A program made the position numbers and the translations under genes. From Chara braunii (Eukaryota > Streptophyta > Charophyceae > Charales > Characeae): DNA of 37,061 nt. Of the stretch, positions 1-12,017 are shown piece by piece (position 1 is the first letter of the stretch; each line of letters starts with the position of its first letter). The stretch covers positions 470,651-507,711 of the forward strand of contig BFEA01000417.1 of assembly GCA_003427395.1 (NCBI GenBank), written 5' to 3'. The notes below the pieces were generated by a model, which saw only the letters and a list, made by a program, of their open reading frames with translations, was not told the DNA's origin and did no database searches.

Positions 1-81
<81 letters not shown>

Positions 82-98
82 CTCTGTGTGTGTGTGAC
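1..98. repeat. (TC)n then (TG)n microsatellite
   Basis: An uninterrupted TC dinucleotide run of about 72 bases opens the window and passes into mixed TG/TC dinucleotides. The run continues past the left edge, so its true length is unknown. Confidence 0.97.
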
Positions 99-605
99 AT
101 AACCACGAATTAACAAAACTTGGCATAAGCTGCTCGTCTGGACTCAACGAACGATATTCTTGAGTGAGATAGAAAATAATGCCACGCAGGCAACCAGGTC
201 GGGGGCAGTGAGGGTGTGCCGTACGTCAGTCGCCTTATCTTATCTATATCTAATCTATCAGAACAATTAGTGCACAATGCCGGGAGCTCACACAGCCGAA
301 GCTTAAAATCTTAAGTTGTTGGCGATAAAAAGTCAGCCCGGGGGCAGTTCGCCATGGGGGAAGTGAGATGGGTAAAGCAGGTGACGACGGGTATTGCGAC
401 AGGATGACGAACGATGGCGAATTCGAGGGCAGAGGAAAGAGGAGGAGGGAGAAGCACAAGAAAGCGAATTACCTCTTTGGCGCGGGCGCGCAGCTGTTCA
501 CCGCTCCTCCGACGACAGAAAAAGATTTGAATCTTGGCGGCTTCCAACATGGGTCCAGGACAGCACGCTGCTCACGCTATTTCGCGGCCCTCTCTCCTCT
601 AAGTG

Positions 606-720
606 TCAAGCACAGCACCTCCTACCCCCCCACCCACACTCACACTCATGCAAGCACATGCACGGATGCACACACCCAAGCACAGGCACGCGCGAACACA
701 CGCACCCGCTGCCGATATTG
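606..720. repeat. Imperfect CA-rich simple sequence
   Basis: A cryptic CACA/CACG tract with C-rich interruptions. The ORFs crossing it on the plus strand (368-789) owe their length to this composition and are not called as genes. Confidence 0.7.
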
Positions 721-762
721 TTCGGCAGGGCAGCAGTGGGTCCTGCCTGTGCCGGTAGGCGG

Positions 763-795
763 ATTCTAGGTCCATTAGGCAGAATCTAGGTCCAT
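763..795. repeat. 20-bp tandem duplication
   Basis: The 13-mer ATTCTAGGTCCAT at 763-775 recurs as AATCTAGGTCCAT at 783-795, a period of exactly 20 bp. It lies directly before the tRNA-like hairpin pair at 798. Confidence 0.85.
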
Positions 796-797
796 CT

Positions 798-893
798 GGG
801 CCGTTGGCCCAGTGGTATAACGGGCCGACGGCCTGGATTGCGCAATGATCGAGGCCGTTGGCCCATTAGGACGTGACGGCCTCGATTCGACAA
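798..893 (+). repeat. Duplicated tRNA-like hairpin (possible SINE head)
   Basis: Two related hairpins lie in tandem. The first pairs GGCCGT (799-804) with ACGGCC (828-833). The second pairs GAGGCCGT (851-858) with ACGGCCTC (875-882). The first contains TGGCCCAGTGG (805-815), an exact match to the pol III A-box consensus TGGCNNAGTGG, and a weaker copy TGGCCCATTAGG follows at 859. A B-box-like CGATTCGACAA lies at 883. The 78-bp A-to-B distance is longer than in a tRNA and could reflect the internal duplication. A tRNA-derived SINE fragment is the simplest reading; a functional tRNA is not supported because no cloverleaf forms. Confidence 0.45.
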
Positions 894-1331
894 TTGGTTA
901 CTGACATACCACGAGGGCGCGGGCCCGCAGCCCGTTGTGGGCCCAAGAATCTGGAAGCAGAGCAAGACGTAGTCGGCAATGCACGCGTTTGCTGTTTTTG
1001 CTCTGCGACAGTAGAGGGGGGGAGGCCCAAATAGATGGCGTAGGTGTGACACCGGCAGCAAGAGATCAGGGCGTGTGTGGGGAGTTCCGATGGGGCCGGG
1101 CGGGGTGGCTATGTAGCTGTGGTGCCCAGAATTGGTCTTTGGTCCAAGCCAGTCGTCCAGGGCGGAGGGGTGATAGGCCCGAGCCATTGGCAGCGAGGCA
1201 GGACAGTGGAAATAGGGGTGTGGTAGGAGAAACGACGAGAGGACAGGGCAGGGCGGTAGTCCCACATGTAATCGTCAGGACATCCATCCACTTGTCCAGG
1301 TGCTTCTATGAGAATGTCTGGGAATGTGGCC

Positions 1332-1389
1332 TCCACAACAACCCGGGCTTCGTTTAGAGCTCCACAACAACCCGGGCTACGTTTAGAGC
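1332..1389. repeat. 29-bp tandem duplication
   Basis: Two 29-bp copies (1332-1360 and 1361-1389) differ at one base. Each begins TCCACAACAACCCGGGCT and ends CGTTTAGAGC. The near-identity shows a recent event beside much older repeats. Confidence 0.95.
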
Positions 1390-1538
1390 AAAAAAAGAGA
1401 AGTGGGGTAGGGGCAGCCGGGCTATGCTCCCTGGTCCTGTGCAGTCCTATCCTGCTGCCGACTGCGTGGGTCAGGATGCAGTTGTTGTAAGCAGGAGGGG
1501 CTATGGCTTCGCCCTCGGCATGCATCTCTGTGTCCTCA

Positions 1539-1654
1539 CAACTACTCAATTTGCGGAATGTTTGTGTTGGTGTTCCGCGGCTATGTGATGATTTTTTGTC
1601 GTCTTGCGTCTCCCTTCAACTGCTCAATTTTGGGAATGCTTGTGCTGGTGTTCC
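1539..1654. repeat. Direct repeat with 78-bp offset
   Basis: The segment 1539-1576 (CAACTACTCAATTTGCGGAA onward) recurs with a few substitutions at 1617-1654. The bases between are unrelated microtext, so this is a tandem duplication of 78 bp with a decayed half. Confidence 0.75.
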
Positions 1655-2171
1655 GTGTTAATGAACGTGGGCGAGGGGAGATGATGTTTTGTGGGTTCAA
1701 AAATGTGTGGCTCAATTTGGAATATGTCGCCTGTACGTAAAAATATAGTGTATGTAAAACAAACAAAGGTTAGTCTTTCTGTTACCGATGTGATGCTCAT
1801 CTTATAGCTGATGAGAAAAAAAATGTTTGGAATAAAAAATCTATATCGTCAAGCGTGGTCAATGAACCGGACGGATGTTTTTGAGATGTCCAACAATTCG
1901 GCGTTTATGAATGTAAAAAAAGGATAAGATCAGGAAATAAATTTTAATGTTTATGCCCAAGACCTCATCACCCATTGGTTCATTCGTTAACTGTTTAGTT
2001 TTTGTTATACTTGTCTCGGTCTTCCATGTTCATGAGTGTGGGTGAGGGAAGATGGTTTTCGTGGGTCTATAAATTGATGTCAGCTGTTTGTAATATATTG
2101 TTCACAGTTAAAACATGTTGTATTGTAAAACAAGGGGATGCTAATTTTTTGTCAACGAATGTGATGTCGGT
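1651..2171. repeat. Diverged tandem duplication, 371-bp offset
   Basis: The stretch 1651-1800 aligns with 2022-2171. Landmarks keep the same offset at both ends: TTCCGTGTTAATGA (1651) against TTCCATGTTCATGA (2022), and ATGTGATG at 1788 against 2159, each 371 bp apart. I see no third copy at the next expected position (about 2393). Confidence 0.75.
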
Positions 2172-2256
2172 TTTGTTATTGAAGGTCATCACTATTGTAG
2201 TTCCCTTAATGGGCATTAAAGAGAGTTCGTTGATGTTCGTAGCGGGAGCGGACTAG

Positions 2257-3690
2257 AGAGGAGGCACAAAGATTGGTCTAGATGGCATGATCTCCGATAC
2301 TATCGACTGATTTGTGGTCGGTATTCTCTACGTGTTGTAGCATGTTTCCCACCTATTAATAAGTCAGGCCCCAACGTTTCATGTTGTAATAATAGCAAAG
2401 ACGTATAAAAGCCCTCTGTGTCTAAATTGGAGTGAGAATTCAATCAGTTGGGTTTAAAGGAATTGGCCAATGCATCAGAAGCTCCACATCTTTAGTTCCC
2501 TAGTTTAACATGGTTGTCACACTTTTCAATTGCTTCTCTACCTCTTCTTATTGTCATGAACACTTAAAAAACTTACCATATAAACGTGTGTCATGATTAA
2601 GGAATAAACATGCGAATGTATTGCTAAGAAAGCAACTTCTTACAACATGTGTAATAAATAGACATTAAGTATTTAGCATAATTTTATTTTCATACCATTT
2701 TACTTCATTTATTGATTTGAGGTTGCAATGAACGCGTTGAGTGACTCCTTGTGACCCTGAATCCTGTACTAATGACCATGGATTTAAAAGATCATGAACA
2801 AGACTGAAGAAGTGGTGTAGTTGAAAACTTGTTCAGAATGTTTCAACAATTATTACAATTATCTTGCTCTTTGGTATTGCCTAAAACCTTGTTGGCTCTT
2901 GTTGGGATGGGAGGGGTTACGCATTAGTGAATGACATGGCAACATGGCAATGCGGTCTGGGAGATGGTGAAGAAAGAAGTGCAAGGAGATGGAGCACAAG
3001 TTGGGAAATTGGATTATTCAAGTTGTCGTCAATTTTTCTTGTGACTCGGATAATGTTATTGGCGACATGAAAGATCCATAGATTTGCCCATTCCACCAAG
3101 TGTAAGTCACTTTTATTTTATTTGTCGTCTTTGTCCTGCTTTCGGTCATCCAGGTAGTAAAGGAACTGACCAGTTAGCAGTGATGTTTATGACTATGGCC
3201 AGAGGTGCTCGACAGATCAGTCTTGTGACCTATTTACCCATTGTCCACTGTCTGATTACATCATCGGACCTTGAGGATTTATATTGAATGGAAGAAAAAT
3301 TGTCTCCAATCGAGCAAGCCGACCAACCATCATCACTTTGACACCCTTTCATTCATGTTCGTTTCTTTTGTTATTTCCTTATGTTTCTGTATGTATCTGT
3401 TTATTTTCGGCTATTATATTGATGTAATCACCAAAATAATACGTGTATGAAGAAACGAAAAGTGTGTCGGGCAACGAATTAGAGTGTGGAATGTGCTACC
3501 ACCTGTCTGTGGAGGCAGAGGAGGCATATTTTCATGGGAGGAGAGGAGGGATGTAAGATGGACAGTTTGACATATTATACCTTAACATGGTGACATCATA
3601 GTCATGTGATTTGATGATTTGGCATCATTGTTGGATCTGTAACATATACAGAATGTGGATTTGAATATACATGTGATCTTCTATTTGAGT
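2257..3690. other. AT-rich intergenic DNA, nothing supported
   Basis: No repeat with a clear partner and no coding region were found. The ORF at 3084-3287 (67 codons) has no recognisable features and its frame is stop-rich on both sides. Confidence 0.5.
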
Positions 3691-4130
3691 GTGTGTGTTG
3701 TCATATCCGCCATACAAAAGTTCACCCCCCCCCCAAAAAAAAACACGACTATGGCAGATTGTTTTATCAGACGTTCACTTCTTGGACATGAGGTTGAAGC
3801 CTGACAGTCTGCTCATGATACATCTAATTGATGAATAGAAACTCACCACGTTGCCCTGAGTTAACCATGCCCTCGAAAAATGTGGTTGGCTTCACTCATA
3901 TCAATCTCATAATCGTTGCACACCATCGATCCAAACCCTTGACATAAATAGCAATAAGTCTAAGAAATCAGTTTGCCATAGTTGTAACACCCATTATACA
4001 CATCCATTCATTGATGTGTGTGAGGTGTCATGTTCACTATACACAATTTCACATTAAAAAAAAAACATAAATGTGTCAGACTGCTTTGTTGGACTTTCAT
4101 CTACTAATAAGGAGAAATGTTTATGTATGT
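3690..4130. repeat. Diverged tandem duplication, about 321-bp offset
   Basis: The segment around 3691-3780 (GTCATATCCGCCATACA, then an A-run, then GGCAGATTGTTTTATCAGAC) aligns with about 4017-4100 (GTCATGTTCACTATACA, A-run, GTCAGACTGCTTTGTTGGAC). The first copy carries adjoining C10 and A9 homopolymers at 3725-3743. Confidence 0.65.
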
Positions 4131-4163
4131 GTGTGTTTGTGTGTGTGTGCATGTGTATTTGTA

Positions 4164-4205
<42 letters not shown>

Positions 4206-4212
4206 CAAGAGA
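4121..4212. repeat. (GT)n microsatellite with GA-rich end
   Basis: A GT dinucleotide tract, interrupted in its first half and pure for about 34 bases before GAGAGAG. The short ORFs over it (Cys/Val-rich on plus, His/Thr-rich on minus) are artefacts of the repeat. Confidence 0.95.
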
Positions 4213-4391
4213 AAGAGAGGCATGCAAAACCCAATGAAAGCGTTGAGCATGAACAAGATTAGTTAAAAGTATAACATACCAAATGTAGTAAGTGTCCGGC
4301 AAATCAGCAATCTTATTGCAAACAATCATGATATGCATATAAGTTTTTTATGAAATCGTGAATCCATTATAGATAAATATAAAACATAACA

Positions 4392-4487
4392 TGGACAAAA
4401 AACAATGCAGTGTTGACAAAACAATGAAGTGTAATATTGTGAGAGGAAACGGACAACTCACCTGGACAAAACAATGAAGTGTAATAT
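4392..4487. repeat. Short tandem copies (about 22 and 50 bp)
   Basis: GACAAAACAATGAAGTGTAA occurs at 4415 and again at 4465, exactly 50 bp apart. A weaker relative (GACAAAAAACAATGCAGTGT) lies at 4393. Similar words recur in the 300-bp repeat that follows (AACAATGCAGGGTGG near 5157), so this may be its worn leading edge. Confidence 0.7.
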
Positions 4488-4729
4488 CGGGAGAGAAAAC
4501 TCCAAAGTCCACTGCGGATTGCGATGGGAAATGAATAAGAAGCAGTGATATGAGATAATTATAATGTAGTTGGCACCGGAGAGAGGAGTTGTGCTTCCCC
4601 CTTCTCGTATCCCTTTTTGCAAAAAGCATACGAGTGGGGGGGTGGAGGGTATGTCATTCCCTTGCCAACCACTAAGAGTTGTTTTATATACCCTGCTCCA
4701 TAGCATACAGTTACAAGCATCTCAAAAAA

Positions 4730-6020
4730 ATAGTAATGGGCGTTTCCATTCACCATGTTGTAATTGTTTTGCAGTGGATAATCAATATATGTACACAAAT
4801 TTTACATTGACTCGTCAATCTGCACAATACAAATAGAAAATGCATCATAGATAAAGAAACAATACAGAATGGAAAAGGGTACAAAATGTCATATGAATGA
4901 GATAAAATTGTATGATACAATTATGATGAATTCATTGAGGGAAAATAAGGATATGAAACAAAGTCAGCATGGGCGAGAAGAACCAATGCAAAATGATTAT
5001 GATGCATGTCAACGGTTTTAACAAATACAGTAATGATTGCAATAGTGGTTGCTTCAAACATTATTCTGCTAGCAGTTTCAGTAACATACACAAGTTGAAC
5101 ACGGATTTGTCGGTCGGCACGACATGAATAGAAAGTGTAATATTTATGGATAAGAAAACAATGCAGGGTGGAGAAAGAAACAAAATGTCAAATGAATGAG
5201 AGAAAATAGTATCATATGATCATGATGCACTTATTGTGGAAAAATAGGGCTATCCAACGAAGTCAAACATAGGAAAGAGAAAACAATATAAAATAATTAT
5301 GATGCATGTTAACAACTTCAACAAATATAATAATGATTGCAATAGTGGTTACTTCAAACATTTTCTGCTAACAGTTTCAGTAACATACACAAGTTGGACA
5401 TAGACTTGTCGGTCTGCACGATACGAATAGGGAACAAAGTGTTATACGTATAAGAAACAATTGTATGATATGATCACAGTGTACTTGTTGCAGGGAAAGA
5501 GAACCAAACAACGAAGCATAATATATACAAAAAAAAATAGCACGAGATTATCATTATGCATACAAACAGTTTCAACAGACATAGCAATGATCGTAGCAGT
5601 TGCTACAAATATTGTCCTGCGTACTGACAGTTACAGGGATCGTCGCTGCATAGACCCCTGCAAAAGTTACAGAAGTGGCATGTTAGTACGAAAAAACAAG
5701 GTTCACATTCAATGTGAATTTGTGCATGTGCATTAATGTTTACATGAATGATTGTTGCATCCGCTGTCGTTGCAACAATCCACACACAAGATAGAATTAT
5801 GTTAGGACACGAAATGGAAGCATCACCACTGCATGGACAAACTATATACGATATCTGGCAGGAGCGTCAACTTTTTGTTATAACCAACGTACATAAAAAA
5901 TAAGTTTGAGAAGATGTGAATTTCAAATGTAAGTCGAAGCAAGTCTAACAAACATACCAACATTTTCAACATTGTTCCTTATCGTAGTAGTGGTTGCACT
6001 GCAAGTTGTAATCATAAGCC
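4730..6020. repeat. Tandem repeat of about 300-bp units
   Basis: The landmark TAATGATTGCAATAGTGGTT occurs at 5031 and 5331, exactly 300 bp apart. Most of the intervening sequence aligns, including AGTTTCAGTAACATACACAA and the (T/C)TTGTCGGTC-GCAC word. A shortened copy follows with its landmark at 5585 (254 bp). A worn earlier copy lies near 4755 and a remote one near 5980 (CGTAGTAGTGGTTGC). Copies decay outward from the central pair. Confidence 0.8.
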
Positions 6021-7060
6021 GCCAATGTCAACAGTGAATAGATGCATACGATAAAATTTACAATAGTGGTCAAAATAGAAAGAAAAGAAGAAAAAAAAAA
6101 AGTCGAGCAACATTTGTACGAGTATTAGTTTAACAGAAGTTGCTGACACCTACACAACCGCAAACAGGCAAAACAACGTTTACGCTCGTAGCAGTCTACC
6201 TGCATTGCGTTATATAAGGAATTTGACAAATCATTTTTGTTGAATAGAGGTTCAGGTGATATCTTTGAATGAAAATGCGGACAAAAGGATAAGTACGATC
6301 ATAAGTCGGTAGAAAAATGTTAATCAAACGTATTGGGCAAAAATTGAAGAAATATAATGGTTCGACAATACAACGCACCTCAACTTTGTCACCCCTTCTC
6401 TACTCTTGAAAGCAAACACACTCACTCGACGGGATTGCATGAAAGAAACCCCACAGAGACTCATATAACGATGTGTGAAAGAAACGTATTGCAAGTCGAA
6501 TGTCTGACCTCTGTATATATAACAGCATTATCCATAATACAAAAAAATATTTTATAAACATATTTAATATGACGTCGTATATATAGGCATATATTTTATG
6601 TATTTGTCTCCTTTACAATAATTGAAAGAAACGTTATTGTAGACAACTTTCCTCACTGAAATAGTATATTGTTAATTATTAATTAATTATTAATATTAAA
6701 CCTAAAAAAAAAAAAACAAATTAAAAGAAAAAAATAGAATGAAAATTAAAAAAAAAACATGATAAAAACATAAAAGAACCGAAGCAGAGGCAAGAATGAC
6801 AGAAACAAAAACATTGCGAATAACAAAAATATATAAACACTCATGGTTGATAAAAGTAAATATGTGTGCTGAAATCTAAATTGAATTTGTGTCCACCATC
6901 TTTGATATTACATTTTTTTTCAAGTCTTGTTCTACAAATCCTCTCATTACATTGATTTGTATTTGATCGACCGACTAATACGCTTACAGAGGCCTCAACT
7001 AACCTCTTATGAACTATCCCTAAAATATTGTTTTGTATCTAATCGGACAACAAACAAACA
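6020..7060. other. AT-rich intergenic DNA with A-runs
   Basis: Contains A-runs at 6090-6102 and 6703-6714 and an AT-only palindromic stretch near 6672-6700 (TTAATTATTAATTAATTATT). No gene or paired repeat was recognised. Confidence 0.5.
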
Positions 7061-8540
7061 CATGTTATATATGAAAGACAATCTAAATTTTCAAGGGTGC
7101 ATATGCATTAAATTTGCAATTCGGAGAGAAAACAAGTATTTACATATACTACATAGACCATCGTCCGGACTACATGTACATAACATCCTTATAGAGTTTC
7201 ATTACGAAAATTGTATGAAAGTCATAACTGATTAACATACACCCAATTTATTTTGATTCCAACAATATAAAAAGTGAAAGTCAACTAATATACATATTGT
7301 ATTTAACATAGTTTATGCATATATATAAAACCCGCCTCCGCATATCTACAAAAAGGCAATACATTATATCAGAACAACTAATCAATTGTCAACTTCTACT
7401 GGTGTATAGTTTGAGATATTGCTTATAATGATTGCAACAACGAAAAATAGTTGAATGACACTTATAATAGTCATATATTATGAGAGGTCATAAGCTGACA
7501 AAAATTAGTGTATGACATGTGAATGCTTTTACGTGTTTGTGAGACGTATTCGTATTCACTCTATATATGCTTACTTTTTACTGTTTCTCTTGAACTTTTG
7601 TTTTAATTAAGTGCAGTGTAATATCATTTTTATTTTTTGAAATCATTCTCATAAGTGTCCGTCGTAATCCAGATGCAGACACGTTTCTATGTTTTTTTTG
7701 TCGTCTTCATCTTTGTTTTTTTATTATTTAAAGACACTAGAAATTTCGTTTTCTTTTTCACTCTTGTTTACAATGACATTGCTTTTCTATAGTAATAAAG
7801 TGGGTCTTTTACTATAACACACAAAAATTGCAACAAAATTATATATGAAGGATATGTATATATTTATTGTCCGACCAAAATCGTGGTTGCAATGAAAAAA
7901 CTAAATACGATTGTCATTCCTTATATACAACAGAATATATAGAGAGAGTAATATTAAGTCTATACATATGATGCAACACCATAAATATGTATTATAATCG
8001 GTTTGTAGATCAACAAAACGTATTCTCAGTATCACCATACAACTTGTATAGAAGTCGTGACAAACTAACGTACATACAATTTACCTAGACTCTAACATTA
8101 TGAGAGATGAAAATCAGTCAATATACACCTCATATCTAATATAACCTATGCATATATACAAAGTTCATTTTTGCATATTTGCGACAAGGCAATGCATTTT
8201 GTCTGTAGATGATGGTTTACAAATGAGAAACAGTTGAGCAACATCTAAAATAGTCATGTATCGTATTGATTGTAAGCTTAATAGAATCAGTGCACGACAC
8301 GCAGACGCTTCCATAAGTTTATGTGACAAATTATACATATTTTTTATTGATCCTCTCGAGTCTTTTTTTGTATTAATTATAATATAACATCTCTCGTTTT
8401 TCGAAATTGTATCCGAAATTATTCGTTTTAATCCAAATACAGACATATAGCCGCACTTCTCTGCCATCTTCATTTTTTTTGTATTCTTCAAAGATATAAT
8501 GAATTTTATTTTTTTAGTCGCACTACACATTTGCAAACTC
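7060..8540. repeat. Large diverged direct duplication (about 0.75 kb)
   Basis: About 7060-7800 aligns with about 7900-8540. Matching landmarks are TATGCATATATA-AA with AAGGCAATACATT (7355) against AAGGCAATGCATT (8188), ATAATAGTCATATAT against AAAATAGTCATGTAT, and AATCCAGATGCAGACA (7676) against AATCCAAATACAGACA (8430). The offset falls from about 833 to about 754 bp, so indels have accumulated. No coding capacity is shared between the copies. Confidence 0.75.
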
Positions 8541-8841
8541 GATGTTTTAGGAGTTTGCTCCACTGATAACACTTTTCATGATTCCGAGATTCGTTTTTTC
8601 TTTTACTTTAAACACAATAAATGTTGTCATAATTATGCACTCTGAATACGTAATTGTCCTTGTTGTGATATTCAAGAATTTCGGATGTGCCTTAACGGTT
8701 AACAAATGTATTGAGCTAGATTGTATATTTATTGTTCGCACTGTCTTGATGTTCATTGATTGTGAATTCATTTTTTTACAAACAAAAGCACTGAGTCAGA
8801 CTCTGCATTTGCAGTTGCGAATTCTTATTTTGGCATTTTAA

Positions 8842-9589
8842 GAGGTTGCAGATTAATATTGTGGGCATCATATGTTGTATGTAGTGCAAGTAACGCTGTC
8901 GTTGACACAACGACATCAATAAAAGTGTCTGCAGATGAAGTCTCTAAGCGGGGTTGTTGACTCATATTTTGTAGATTGGTATTAAAATATGTCATCTCCA
9001 GAATGCCAAACATTTTATGAGCAATTGACTGCCTCAAAAGGGATCATGTCGCTTATGTCGTGTATTCGTGGACAATAATATATGTCTATATAATCATATA
9101 CAGTCGCTTCGCGAAGTAACAACAACAAATTCTTCGCATATCTTTATGGATTGCAGTCAAAGTTGCGTGTACAACTTCAACATCGTCCGACTCGTCGAGA
9201 TTTATTAAGTACATGTCCATTATGATTTTTCCTTTACGATCGTATTATATGATGAACGAGAAACCTTATTTGTGCACATTCGCTTTTAGATTTTTGTTCT
9301 CATCGACGATGTCGTTCATGAGTTTTGTCGTGGTCGCATGCATCAACCGTAGAATGTGAAATTCTCTTTCAGCTGAAATACACAATTGCTCAAGCAAAGG
9401 AGGACGAATACATCAATCCTCAAAATTGGTGATACTCTTTGCATTTGCATATACAAAGCAATGAAAACAAATGTCATAATTTTTTTGTCTTGATGCTTGT
9501 CTATAAATACCAACAAAAAAATTCCCACGATAAATGAAAGTTGAAAAAACATTCCATAAAAAAAAAATCCTTTATATTTATAAATTATC
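8842..9589. other. AT-rich intergenic DNA, nothing supported
   Basis: No repeat partner was seen. The ORFs at 8825-9037 and 9343-9591 (minus) have no recognisable features. Confidence 0.45.
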
Positions 9590-9990
9590 ATTCCAATGTT
9601 CGTCCAATTTCAAAATTTACAGTTTTATTTGATAAATTCCCGTTTAAATATGAGTTTTCCCTTCCAACTATATCTATTTGTTCAAGATGGAATGAAAGTC
9701 TGGACGAGTTTATGAAATGTTTTAATTAAACTTTCATTGTATTACAACAAATATCTTCTAATTTGGATTGAATTAACCTATTTATGACTGAAAGTCCTAA
9801 CTTAGAATGACAGTCTAATTAAAATATTTCATGAACTCATCCAAACTTTCTTTCATTTCTAGCATGCAGTTCAAATAAAAAGGCATAACCCATTATTGGA
9901 AGGAAAGTTTTCAAGTAACACAAAAAATTTTAAAATTTGAATGTCATTTTTAAAGATGGAATGAAAGTATGAAATTTAGAATGTAATTTT
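9590..9990. mobile_element. Foldback (MITE-like) element
   Basis: A long imperfect inverted repeat is centred near 9772. The inner arm 9690-9738 pairs with 9805-9857: GTTTTAATTAAACTTTCATT on the left corresponds to the reverse complement of AATGACAGTCTAATTAAAAT on the right. The outer arm GTTTTCCCTTCCAAC (9653-9667) pairs with TTGGAAGGAAAGTTTTC (9896-9912). Spacer asymmetry shows age. No target-site duplication or terminal motif could be fixed, so the ends are approximate. It has no coding capacity. Confidence 0.6.
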
Positions 9991-10369
9991 ACTATAAAAT
10001 GATTATTTAATTATGGAAATTTTTTCTGTTGACCAATATGAAAAACAGTATAATAAAATGTAGATTGAATCAACAATTATAAGTTGAAAGTATAAAACAA
10101 TACATACAAAAATGTAATTGATGAGAGTTGAAAATGATTGATGTGAATATCATGGTATACCTTTGTCACATTGTTTGCAATGTCGTATATAATATATAAC
10201 CTACATAAAACGAATGAAACATTTAAGATGTACAACAATCAGGTCTATTTTCGATGAAATAAAAATACATACAAATAAAAATTTGTGTTTTTAATACGAA
10301 AGAGATAAACAGAAAGCACAATGAATATGTACCAAACAAATATATAAAAAAAAAATAAAATAAACATCG

Positions 10370-10372
<3 letters not shown>
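9990..10372. other. AT-rich DNA, nothing supported
   Basis: No gene or repeat partner was recognised. Confidence 0.4.

Positions 10373-10430
<58 letters not shown>
10373..10430. repeat. (AT)n microsatellite
   Basis: About 29 uninterrupted AT dinucleotides. The Ile/Tyr-alternating minus ORFs across it are artefacts. Confidence 0.98.
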
Positions 10431-10432
<2 letters not shown>

Positions 10433-11652
10433 ATTATCATTCTATAAAGCCTCAAGGTTAAGCATATGCGCAAAATAAATTTGATGTTATTGTATATTAT
10501 CGAGGACGCTCCATCAATATTTAAACACACACAGTAGTTAAAAAAATAAAAGTATACAACCTTCAACATCGTATTTCGTTTTAGGCTTAAACGTAAATGT
10601 AAAGATAAAAGAAGTTATCACTTTAATGAAAAACATGTACATAAAGCATGAAAAATATAAATGGAACATACCTTTTAATTGAACATCTGTTCTCATCCCA
10701 GCATATGATAGTGAAACGTCAGATGGATCGACGAGTTCCACATGAAACTTATCGTCGACGAGGTAGACAAGGATCCATTCTCTGTTTGTTCGATATGAGG
10801 AGTAATTGCAATGTCAGATTGCACAACATAACACTGCAAGGAAACCGGATTTGTACACAACTACTTTTCGCAGTGCTATGTATGACTCGTTGGACAACTA
10901 TAAATTTGCAAGGCAAAAAATAAAAGCAATGAATACATGCGGTTGCATATAATACATACGATATTCTCTCTCTTCCTCCAGCGAAAGTTTGATTTCTTTC
11001 TAATATAAACTCTGCGTCAAAATGACGTTACGCAATTCAACCATTTTACCGTCGACCGTAGACTCAGCGCCGCAATGACCGTATGTTTACCTTCATACTA
11101 CATTGTGTATGTAACTCTTTACCAATCTCATTGTTACAAAGCCTTGAAGTTATTGGGAAAACAAAATAAAAAGTCGTCATTTGACATAACTCAAGAGGAA
11201 AAGGACAGATTCGGCAGAGCATGACCTAAACAGACATTCATTTTCATATTATTCTCGAAACGTGTTACATGAAAAATGTTTACAGAACCCAACGTTGTTT
11301 TACGAAACATAAAACACAACATACTCACTACAGAAAAACAGAGATCCCAACAGTTCAAGTTAACTTCTTTATTTATGAACCTCATGAGTTGTGCGTCGAA
11401 AGGATGATGACTATATTATCATTACAATATTCAACCTAAAAAAATTAAAACATAAAACCAAAACATGTAGAACTTCAGAAGCCACAAAAACTCTACAACA
11501 ATTCTTATATGGTAACACTCGAAAGGGGGATAAAATGCAAAATTTAATACACTTTGCCTCACAAGTAGGTCCTGCATCCCCATATATATAAGTTTAAGAA
11601 ACTTCGACAAAACAGTTTGTCACAATCCCTCATTTCTTGTCCTTTTCTCTCT
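10431..11652. other. AT-rich intergenic DNA, nothing supported
   Basis: Four ORFs of 60-92 codons on both strands show no recognisable domains and no shared frame. No repeat with a partner was identified. Confidence 0.45.
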
Positions 11653-11776
11653 CTTTGCCTATGATTTACTAGGCAACTTTGTTGGATGGTATATATATAT
11701 ATATATATATCGTCAGAAATAGAACTCCCGGGTAAACCGTAGGCAAAGAGGATATATATATATATATATATATATA
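11653..11776. repeat. 17-bp inverted repeat with two (TA)n tracts
   Basis: CTTTGCCTATGATTTAC (11653-11669) and the reverse complement of 11732-11748 (CTTTGCCTACGGTTTAC) agree at 15 of 17 positions. A (TA)n run lies inside the loop (11691-11710) and another just outside (11752-11776). The (TA)n runs are self-complementary and would extend a cruciform. Confidence 0.75.
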
Positions 11777-12017
11777 CAAGGCGAGAGAGAAAGTAGTTCA
11801 ACCGATGCACACACAAACCACCAAAATATTGGTCTGCGTTTGAATCAGGACACAATAAAATGTGTGGAACAAAATACTGCTGAAGTACCGAGAGTCGGTC
11901 AATTCGATGATAATATATTAAGGTTGTTGTTATTTTTTGGGAAGGGAAGATGGGGATAAAAAGTAAAGAAGCGGTCAAGGTGACAAGTTTTGTCGGACCC
12001 CGACCACCGTTATCAAA

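Noticed and set aside
4054-4338. His/Thr and Cys/Val repeat ORFs over the (GT)n tract
   Set aside because: Pure translation of a dinucleotide repeat. The same applies to 10245-10569 and 32916-33268.
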